Shown here piece after piece: positions 56,414-64,000 of a stretch of 64,000 bases of DNA. The DNA is from Capitulum mitella (taxonomy: Eukaryota; Arthropoda; Thecostraca; Pollicipedomorpha; Pollicipedidae): the NCBI GenBank assembly GCA_030062745.1, contig CP099844.1:3935481-3999480 (forward strand). Direction: 5' to 3'. The position numbers were made by a program, and so were the translations under genes. The notes under the pieces are model-generated. The model was not told the origin of the DNA. It saw only the letters and a list, made by a program, of their open reading frames with translations, and searched no databases. Numbering within the stretch: the stretch's first letter is position 1; every line of letters starts with the position of its first letter.

Positions 56414-57378
56414 GTCACGTTTTGATTGGTATGATACTCTTATGATGATGCCATGTGCAATGTTTTCTGCTACGGTAGAACATGGGTGCTGAAATGCAGG
56501 TCTATTCCTGGTGTGGACTAAAATCATTCCTTATCTGGGAATGGATATGCAGTTGTGGATATGGCCGGGGTTCGAGATCAAGGGACAGTTCATGCAAGAC
56601 CTTACATGAAAACTGACCGACATTACATGATGTGACATGACTCTGTTTCAGTTGCATCATAGTCCTACTACCATTACAGGTGATGGAGTGCAAAAAGTTG
56701 AAAATTTGTCAACATAACTTTTATGTTTCATCGTGAAATACATTTCATGACGTGCAAATTTTTTTCGGTTTTTCCCCCATGCGTGTTTTTCTGCGAAGGA
56801 GCTACATTATTTCACGTTTTATACTGCCGTAGTTACATTACGCCTTTACTTCTGCTTGCATGACTGAAGCTTTACTGGAAACCTTGCCCCACAGTCGATG
56901 AAATTTTGACAGGCAGGTATGTCTGAATTGCCGTCGGTGACAGCCGTAGCGCTTTATTCTCATCTGTGACATATTACGAGTATCTTCCAACAGTCCTGCA
57001 TCCAAAACTACCTCCATATATCGTCACAGCCGTGAGGAAAAAGGCAAAATGCAGCTCAGATCTAGAGGAACAGCCTAAGAGCTCTCGAGAATCACGCCAT
57101 TCGGCGACCTGACGTGATTCCATAATACGGGGGAGGGGAGACGTGGAACTTCACAGTCGCGATGGCATCCCAACGTATCGGAACGCCACGTCCCCGAATG
57201 GGTCGGGCATTTCCTTGCTTCAACGCTGAAGTCAGAAATCAGACAGGAGTAGTAGTGCGGCAAATGCAAGCAAATTTCTAAAAGCAGGGTTTCGTGCACT
57301 TGAGCGACTGACAGTCACATTTTCAAATCGTTAGCTGCGGACGAAAGCGACTGAGCGGGCAGCCGCCACCGCCAGCCG
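56006..57378. other. Intergenic segment downstream of the methyltransferase-like exon
   Basis: (TA)n of about 15 units at 56,381-56,410. TTTATT at 56,953-56,958 is AATAAA on the minus strand, about 420 bases past the stop codon of the exon at 57.4 kb, and could be its polyadenylation signal. No other gene is seen. Confidence 0.5.
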
Positions 57379-58470
57379 CTACCTCGTGCGCACCACGTGC
57401 GGACTGAACCGGCTCGAGGCGGGACGCACTCGCACCAGCAGCAGGTCGTACACGAGAGCGGCGGGCTCGGCGATGCCCGGAAACCGCCACAGGCCTGTCT
57501 CGGGGCGCGGTGCGCTCTCGACTAGCTGAAACCCGAGCCGGTCCAGCTGCCGGAGCGCCTCCGACAGCTGCCGGTAGAAGGGCAGCTCGTGCTCGGGCCG
57601 GCGGCGCAGGTGGACGGCCAGCGCCAGCTGCTCGGCCCGACCCAGCACGAACACGCGCCGGCGGCCGTCCTTGACGTCCACCAGCTGGTCGAGCAGCATG
57701 TCCGTCTCGAGCCCGGCCAGATCGGCCTGCAGGTACTGCAGCGTCCGCTGGCGGTGGCCGAGCGCGTCCATCAGGGCGTCGATCGGCAGCACCAGGCCGC
57801 CGTCCGGCCGCCGGTGCCGGTCGCGGCCCACTGCCAGTCTATGGTGGCGCACTCCGTCCGCTGGCGGCGCCGGCTTCGCCGCGGGCCGCGGGTCCATCGC
57901 GTGCACGCTGCACAGCCGGCGCGAGAGCTGGCGCACGAGCTCGCCGTCCGGCGGCGCGCCGAAAACGTACGCCAGGCAGGGCCGGCCGGGCTCGGCCAGG
58001 CCCAGCGGCCGGTCCAGGCACACGGGCCGGCCGCCGAGCCGCGCCAGGCGGCCGCAGCCGGGCGCCGCCGCGCGCAGCCAGCCGAACACGTGGCGCAGCG
58101 TGGCCAGGTCGCCGCTGGCAAACTGGCGCTCGTGCCACTGGGAGGCGGCGGCGGCAGGGTCCGGACCCGGACGTTCCTCCGCCATCGACAGGAATTGCGC
58201 CGGATCCAGGGCGTCCGCCGACACGGTCGGGTTCCGCAGCACAAAGTCGGGCGACGTCGACGGCCTGGAGCCTGCGAGCTCTTTTCGGGTAGAAGCTTCC
58301 TCGGCGGGCCGCCGCTGCCGCGGATACGACGAAGGACTCTCTGCACCCAGACCCAGTACAACGGACTGCAGAAGGGTTTTGTTCTGCGAGCTGGTGTCAA
58401 TGCTTTCCAGTCGGGTTAGCTCAGCGTGGCCGATATAAGCTCGGCGTCTCCTGGAACAGAAAAGCCGCAT
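57379..58470 (-). CDS. METTL24-like (Methyltransf_22-type) methyltransferase, probable terminal exon
   Basis: A GC-rich open frame of 363 codons on the minus strand ends at TAG (57,379-57,381). Residues 130-345 follow the METTL24/Methyltransf_22 pattern. RPCLAYVFGAPPDGE (163-177) corresponds to the CLVYSFGIxxD block and VHAMDPR (189-195) to the VxSFDP block. LPIDALMDALGHR and TLQYLQADLAGLETDMLL (228-260) correspond to the 'TLDxIMxxLGHxxRxIDxLKxDxEGxE' block; EQLALAVHL (280-288) and LWRFPGIAEPAALVYDLLLV (327-346) follow. In the D-x-E-G block the residues are ADLAGLE, so the usual E-G is altered. The family is presumed SAM-dependent, often with an N-terminal membrane anchor; substrate unknown. 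The ATG at 58,470 is doubtful: CTTTTCTGTTCCAG just after it looks like a splice acceptor, so the real exon probably starts near 58,455 and earlier exons lie beyond. Long frames on the opposite strand are GC-composition shadows. Confidence 0.6.
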   Translation of the reverse strand: MRLFCSRRRRAYIGHAELTRLESIDTSSQNKTLLQSVVLGLGAESPSSYPRQRRPAEEASTRKELAGSRPSTSPDFVLRNPTVSADALDPAQFLSMAEERPGPDPAAAASQWHERQFASGDLATLRHVFGWLRAAAPGCGRLARLGGRPVCLDRPLGLAEPGRPCLAYVFGAPPDGELVRQLSRRLCSVHAMDPRPAAKPAPPADGVRHHRLAVGRDRHRRPDGGLVLPIDALMDALGHRQRTLQYLQADLAGLETDMLLDQLVDVKDGRRRVFVLGRAEQLALAVHLRRRPEHELPFYRQLSEALRQLDRLGFQLVESAPRPETGLWRFPGIAEPAALVYDLLLVRVRPASSRFSPHVVRTR

Positions 58471-58471
58471 G
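58453..58471 (-). other. Candidate 3' splice site of the methyltransferase-like exon
   Basis: On the minus strand a pyrimidine-rich CTTTTCTGTTCCAG precedes GAGACGCC, a good acceptor pattern. GC content changes abruptly here, from GC-rich exon to AT-rich and GA-repeat sequence, which supports an intron boundary. Confidence 0.45.
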
Positions 58472-58522
58472 GTAAAGTCACCATAATTAGAGCATGGAAG
58501 TGAATAGACCAGAATATGTAAA

Positions 58523-58618
58523 AAGAGAGGGGGAGAGAGAGAGAGGAGGGAGAGGGACAGGGAGAGAGAGAGGAGAGAGACAGAGAGGGAGGGAGGGGAG
58601 GGAGAGAGGGAGGGAGTA
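58523..58618. repeat. (GA)n/(GGGA)n purine tract
   Basis: About 95 bases of GAGA and GGGA units just upstream of the exon, probably within its intron. Confidence 0.9.
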
Positions 58619-59021
58619 TGTGAATGAATGAGTGGGGAAAATAAATGGATTGAAGGGTGCTGGAGCTGTGCGCCAGAGGATGGTTACGATAATAAACTTT
58701 ATAATGAGAAGATAAGTGTAAATTAGTAACAACAAGATAAAGCAGTTAAAAATCAAAAAAAAAAACTTTTTAATTAAAATGTAAACGTAAATAATTAGCC
58801 ATGAACTGTAAGAATTTGAAAATGAAGATAAATATAACTATGATGAAGACTACAGCTACCTTCTAAAAAAAAAACAATAAAATGGAATTCTTTATGTTAG
58901 GAGAAACCAAAGCTTACACACAAAAGATAGAACATAGAAGTACCGTGGAAACAGTGCTGAAGAGGGTAGCTAGGGTGATTTGCAGCGTGGCCCACCTGGT
59001 TCACCAGGACAGAATTCAGGC
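58619..59021. other. AT-rich segment
   Basis: No gene. Several A-runs near 58.75-58.87 kb. Probably intron or 5' flank of the methyltransferase-like gene. Confidence 0.45.
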
Positions 59022-60227
59022 TTAACCCTATTCTCTGCAACCCATAATCCTATTCTGGGGTTTTTGCTTGCCAATTCCAGGGTTTTAGACCCAGTCTCAC
59101 GAAACTTGATCACACTTCCTAACTATTCTTTCTACGTATTGTCACAAAATTTCGTAATTCTATTTTGCACAAGGGCGGAGCCAGGCGGCGTTTTTGCGAG
59201 ACACCCCAGACCATTTTTGGCCTTGTTGATGGTAAAAGGAAAATGACTGCTAAAAAATAGCGTTTTTAAGATAGAACGTAAAACTTTATATGAATGTATA
59301 ACTAAATAGTTGGACAACATACAAATGTAATCTTGTTTATCTGAGGTCCCTTCACAAGGTCAGGTCAAAGAAAAAGTCAAAATTTGGCTTTATAGTAATG
59401 ATTTCGGCGCTATTTTTCAAATGCCAAACCCGGAGTATACATGATGTAGAAGGGTGACGTCTTCTTGTGTTATAGCTTTCAGCTTGACATCAGGTCGAGT
59501 CACGGAGCTATGACCTAAAATGTCAGAGTGAGTACCTTATATCGCAATAGTCGTAAAAGGAAATTTTTGAAATAGAGTGAATTCAATGATTGAAAACGTT
59601 TCCAGACAATATCAAATGCACACAAGGTTATTCAAAGTTACTTCAAGGCCACTGGAGGGCATTTAAGGTCAAAGGTCACAGGTTGCTCTGAAGAACATGT
59701 GACCATGACAGTTCTCCCTTTTTTATGTCCCTGGCACCGCCTATGCTAACATTACATAAACATTGTGATACAGTTTGTACTTGTTTGGCATAACATGATT
59801 AGCAGAAGCCAAAAAAAAACGCTTTCATCTTTTTTTGTTCATTCATTTGTTGAAAAATTTGTTCTTTTATTTTTAAAATCCTGTAAACGCCTATGAATTT
59901 TCCCGAAATTTCAAATATGTGTACCAATGGTAAAAGTCCCATCCATAATATCTCGATTCATGCCAGTTTCATCAAAATCGGCCCACAAACATCGGAGTTA
60001 TAAAAAATCCAAAAATACCCCATTTTGACACTTTTGCCCCCCCCCCTGTGTCCACTTCTTTCAGAATATTGAAAACTTCTTTTTTAAAATTTAGTTTACG
60101 TCGTGGCAAATCGATTGCCGTTTGTTGCGATGAAATCGGATGTGTAGTTCTTGAGATCTCAGGGGGGCCGAATCCACCCCCTGCCGGGAATCGGCCATAC
60201 CGTCTAGCCCTCTGGGAATAGGGTTAA
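59022..60227 (+). mobile_element. piggyBac-type MITE, copy C with intact ends
   Basis: TTAA (59,022-59,025) then CCCTATTCTC on the left, and GGGAATAGGG then TTAA (60,224-60,227) on the right. It is 1,206 bp including both tetramers and collinear with copy A across its length. It keeps the DR1 motif AGGTCAAAGGTCA at 59,666-59,678. No protein-coding frame. It is the best copy for defining the family. Confidence 0.85.
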
Positions 60228-60235
60228 GGGCTGCC

Positions 60236-60547
60236 CAGCATGTTCTACCGGAGGTGCCGCGGTGCTGTGCTGATGGTGTGTCCAATCGTCACGGAGAAGC
60301 TGACAGCCAGAACGATCGTTTCCAGCGCGACACCGCGGATCGCACTCAGGGGCATTCTCTCAAGCTGACGACGCCCGCTGCAAGCAGTCTGCTACGCCGT
60401 AACTGTTTCTGCGTCCGGGTTGTTACCGAGTGGAACAACGTGCCAACCGAAGTAGTCAAGTCTTCAGCGCACCTGACAAGACCGATATCAATAGATCACA
60501 ATATGGTAAGATCATGTTCTGCGAAGATACCCGATAAACATCAGTAG
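60236..60547 (+). mobile_element. LINE ORF2 C-terminal fragment
   Basis: The frame reads RFQRDTADRTQGHSLKL, then RRNCFCVRVVTEWNNVPTEV, then VKSSAHLTRPISIDHN. This matches the conserved end of jockey/CR1-type LINE ORF2 proteins (RGHxxKLxxP....RxxFFxxRVVxxWNxLPxxVV...). The RT domain is missing. It begins right after the TTAA of MITE copy C, so the MITE may have landed in or beside the LINE. A stop follows HQ near 60,545. Confidence 0.75.
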
Positions 60548-61152
60548 GGTACCTGCTGGGTCCAGTTCAATGAGCATTGTAAGGTACGGCAAACTTCCGG
60601 TATGTGGCGTTTGTAAAAATAATAATATTCAGTGGTATTATTTAGTGATAGTATTCAGTTTCATAAAAGATCGGCAGTGGGCGCTTTTAAAACGTTAGTT
60701 TTACAAAATTATGTACATTTAGATAAAGTGGAAATCGTTTGATCTTATGCGTAGCATCACGTCAACCCATCCCAGGGTCCAGCTGCCTAAAACAAATGTG
60801 CGAAAGAGCGAAACCGCGAAAAATGGCTTCGTGAGAAACCACGAATAGTACGCGAGTCACTTTTGCAAAATGCGGAGGTCAGTAGCTGGGGTTGGGGCAG
60901 GCTGGGGTATGTTTTTCTCGTTACGCATTGCCTTCGAGTTTAAGTGGCTCGTTGTCGTGGTAACGGCAAGGCTCTGTGAACCTTCAGAGGTTTGTTAAAT
61001 TTGTTCACCTCACTCACCTTACTTGAGAGGGCAAGCGATATTGACCTAGAGCTGCCTAGTCACATCCAGTTTTCTTTTTGTCCGGAATGTACTTGATGTG
61101 CGAACATTTCGACGGAGAAGTCACCATTAATGAAAAAGGAATTTGTAATTTG
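60548..61152. other. Unassigned segment
   Basis: No gene or known repeat. GTAGCATCACGTCAACC near 60.76 kb has an inverse-like partner near 62.85 kb (TTGACGTGATGCTAC). Confidence 0.45.
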
Positions 61153-61492
61153 CTTGTGCGAAACGAAGAAACGATAGTTCCATTCCGCGCGATGTCCACA
61201 CCATGCCGAAACTAAAAGAAATAAAGTTTCACCTTATGTGAGCATTCAAAACAAAAACTAGGCATCAGATACCTTTGATCATAAAAAAGATGTCACAAAG
61301 GTCATATAGATTCCAGACACACCTTGTGCGAAACGAAGAAACGATAGTTCCATTCCGCGCGATGTCCACACCATGCCAAAACTAAAAGAAATAAAGTTTC
61401 ACCTTATGTGAGCATTCAAAACAAAAACTAGGCATCAGATACCTTTGATCATAAAAAAGATGTCACAAAGGTCATATAGATTCCAGAGACAC
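61153..61492. repeat. 170-bp perfect-length tandem duplication
   Basis: 61,153-61,322 and 61,323-61,492 are head-to-tail copies starting CTTGTGCGAAACGAAG. I count two substitutions (CCGAAAC/CCAAAAC and CCAGACAC/CCAGAGAC), about 1% divergence. Each copy has one AGAAATAAAG. Confidence 0.95.
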
Positions 61493-63130
61493 CTTGAGAA
61501 ATTATCGTCTCATTGCAAGATTGTGCGTCATCCCATAGGGAAAAGATTAAATCTGCCCCGTCCTGAAGCAACCCACGTGAAACGTGTGTTTGTGGGAGGG
61601 CTGAATTAGCGCAACGCATACCCTGTGACTGCATTTTAGCATCGCGTGGGACGTGCAGAATTTGCCCTCCCGGCACCATCACGGCGAACGAGCAGCTGGG
61701 TGCATACTGCCCACTTGATCAACATTTTGCACGAAAAAAAGCATTTGTTAACCTTCGCCGGCGTACTCCACTCAGTCGCCTTCGACGGTACGGGGTAGGT
61801 ACGACCCCGCAGTCGTTTTCAAACCTGACGTGATAGGGCGACGAAATGACGTGTATCCTTGTCCATTGGCTACTGGATGATACCCACTGTAGCTGCACGC
61901 TTCTGCCTCACGCCGTGGCCAAACTGGCGACTACCTAAAAATTTAATTCATTGGATTCTGGTTTCCATGGGATCCTATGGGACGTACCCTATAGAGCGCT
62001 TTCGCCAGGACTGGAAGATTTCTGACGATGGATGAAAACTGAAAGTACTGCTATCACGCCATCCGGCGCTTCCAAATACCTAGCGATCTCTCTGAGGTTA
62101 ACGAAACACTCCAGCGATATCGTGAAGTTAGGCTGTTCAACTACTTCAACGCACGGACGATTTCTTCACTGCTCGCAGTTGGGTAATTTTCGGATGTAAA
62201 ATGGGTACATTTGACAACGTGACTGGGCACTTCTGTCTTCCGAAAAAAAATGGAAACTTACTGCCATTGCACCCGAAAAATGTCGTTTTTCTGGAGTAGT
62301 TTTACAGCCATGAAAAGATATGCTCTCATTTTATAAAACTGAAAACGGCAAGTACCCGAAAAATTGGTGGTTATCCTTTTTGGCTTTTATGAAACTGGGC
62401 CCAAAAGAAGAGAAGATCGACATTCTACAGGTCCTTGACAGACCTTCCTTTCCCAGGCCTTCTATTCTATTCTGTTCTGTTCTGGTCACTGGAAGAACTT
62501 AGATAAAGCGAACTGACTGAATCATGAAATCACCCTTTTTCGCGAACCAACATGTACCTGAGAATCCCACAATGTCGGTGTAACAGACTTGTATTTATAA
62601 GAATATATCTTTTCTCACGCTGCACCTATTGGGAACCCATGCTTTCCAAAACAAATCAAGGAATGCAGCGTCGCATCTGTACCGCAGGTTGTTTACTCGG
62701 GATCCTATCTTCCGACACTTTTGTTTCATAAAGATGTACAGATTACGTACAAAAAGTGGACGGAAACCCTCTTCTGTTAAACCATTACAAGATTTTATTT
62801 AGGAAATAAATATTTTTGGTAGTGTCAAAGCGAATCAGGAATGGTTTGACGTGATGCTACGCATAAAAAGAAACAGGCGATCTTTATTACGTCCAATTGC
62901 ACCCAAGCTTGCAAGAGTACCGCTTTAAAAGTAAGTTCACAACTTAATGTCCTTAATGAACCCGATTAATTACCAGATGGTACTTTTTCAAATCTTGCAT
63001 ACAGACAATTCTCGGCACCATCCGAATTTTCATGAAAATGGACCCAGGATGCGCCTTTGATGTACATTAGGAAATCACATTTTTTTAAACAAAAATCAAA
63101 ATCGTAGCTGACCAAAGTTCTTCCCGTGAG
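61493..63130. other. Stretch without a recognisable gene
   Basis: TTAACCTTCGCCGGCGT near 61.75 kb resembles the tip of the 1.7-kb TTAA element. TCTATTCTATTCTGTTCTGTTC at 62.46 kb is a short pentamer repeat. No coding feature. Confidence 0.45.
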
Positions 63131-63135
63131 ATAAT

Positions 63136-63786
63136 TGTGGAAGATTTCTAACTGCTTGCATGATAGTTGAACTGGTGACGACCTCCCTCGTGCCAGTCTT
63201 TCTCGCGAGTTAATCACAGAAAAAAAATCTTCGAAGTCCAACTTCTGTTCACTTCGCTCATTCACCAGACACCTATGCCGACGCCCAAACCGTACGGGGA
63301 CCCTTCCACTGTGCCTTTAAAATTACACGTATCTCCGTGACGACGAGCGCTATTTATACTCCCTACAAACGGAAACGATCTGGGCCAGGAGGTACAAAAT
63401 TGACGTGATGTCAACCAATGAGAGACGGTAACGTCGCCAAACAAGGGGCGTAAACCGGTGGTGTGTGGAGTTCTAAACCAATCAGAGTTGGCGGCATCGT
63501 ATAGCGATTCCAAGAGACACCGGACGCTAATCTGCATTGTTTATCGCTTGCAATGACTTTTCACGGGAAGCATCGAGTCACATTACCAATAAAGAATGCG
63601 GTTTAGTGCAAGACTCCCATTGCTGAAAGCATCCACACGCCTTGTCTGGAACGTCGAACTCGGCCTTGAACGACTGAGCAGTGGGACCGTTCTACAGATG
63701 GGGATATTTATAGGAATTCCTTGCAGTTCCACTTCAAGCTACTTTTGAACCGAAGAATTTTTGGGCTAGAAAATAGTTTTGTTACA
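63136..63786 (-). mobile_element. Solo LTR, family copy 4 (fossil) with clear promoter landmarks
   Basis: It starts TGTGGAAGATTTCT and ends GTTTTGTTACA. Read on the minus strand it shows two CCAAT-type boxes, a TGACATCACGTCA element (CRE-like), then GAGTATAAATAGCGC as a TATA box (around 63,348-63,362). Flanks ATAAT and TTGGT do not match, so no target duplication is evident. It is the best preserved of the four copies in the promoter part. No coding region adjoins it. Confidence 0.65.
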
Positions 63787-64000
63787 TTGGTTCACTGAAA
63801 ACACACCCAGCGATGTTCAGCGAAACTGAACAATATTAAGGAGTCGCGCATCGACCTTGAAAATGTTAGTTTTTGGTCAAATTGGGCCCATCAGCATCTT
63901 TTTTTTCAACTGAGATAATCGGCCATGTAGTCATATTTTATGAATCCTCTCGATGAAAGATGTCGTCTCATTTACTCCCAAGGTCCGTATAACACGTGGC
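63787..64000. other. Edge segment, nothing recognised
   Basis: No gene or repeat family is seen to the end of the window. Confidence 0.5.

Noticed and set aside
57589-58438. Plus-strand open frames of 255-276 codons opposite the methyltransferase-like exon
   Set aside because: They are shadows caused by GC-rich codon usage; only the minus frame shows a family pattern.

Overview
This window reads as invertebrate nuclear DNA, dense in transposons and poor in genes. There are no operons, no prokaryotic gene spacing, no tRNA or rRNA genes that I can recognise, and no CRISPR array. It carries a BEL/Pao LTR fossil, Penelope-like and jockey/CR1-type LINE fragments, non-autonomous DNA transposons with TTAA targets, several minisatellites and many long (TA)n tracts. 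The one convincing host gene piece is very GC-rich. A GC-rich arthropod such as a crustacean would fit, but the sequence does not fix the taxon.

Layout. 0-3.8 kb: a full-length piggyBac-type MITE, a truncated inverted copy of it, a 94%-identical inverted repeat made of fragments of an uncharacterised invertebrate gene family, and a Penelope-like reverse transcriptase fragment. 4.1-8.8 kb: degenerate minisatellite arrays, with two diverged copies of one composite element. 8.8-16 kb: no recognisable gene, one CpG-rich island near 14.7 kb. 16.2-20 kb: a CA/TA/TG microsatellite, a 1.7-kb element with terminal inverted repeats, and a solo LTR. 20-26.4 kb: two more CpG-rich islands, a third composite minisatellite copy, and a truncated piggyBac-type MITE. 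26.5-28.3 kb: LINE reverse transcriptase remnant and a second LTR copy. 28.9-35.4 kb: one old, broken BEL/Pao element with LTRs at both ends, nested insertions, and a nearly perfect 52-bp tandem array inside it. 35.4-45.7 kb: a LINE fragment, palindromic AGGTCA sites, a small MITE and a Penelope-like GIY-YIG fragment. 47.2-49.2 kb: a deleted piggyBac-type MITE and a solo LTR with a perfect 5-bp target duplication. 50-56.4 kb: long (TA)n tracts, a fourth composite element in inverse orientation and a 17-bp array. 57.4-58.5 kb: the host gene exon on the minus strand, which resembles a METTL24-type methyltransferase. 59-64 kb: an intact-ended piggyBac-type MITE next to a LINE C-terminal fragment, a 170-bp tandem duplication, and another solo LTR.

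Only the methyltransferase-like exon looks like a functional host coding sequence. The rest is a layered record of element insertion, decay and tandem-repeat growth. The best candidates for something undescribed are: the TTAA-flanked MITE family that carries nuclear-receptor-type AGGTCA direct repeats; the composite minisatellite element family; the young 52-bp array inside an old retroelement fossil; and the inverted pair of uncharacterised gene fragments.
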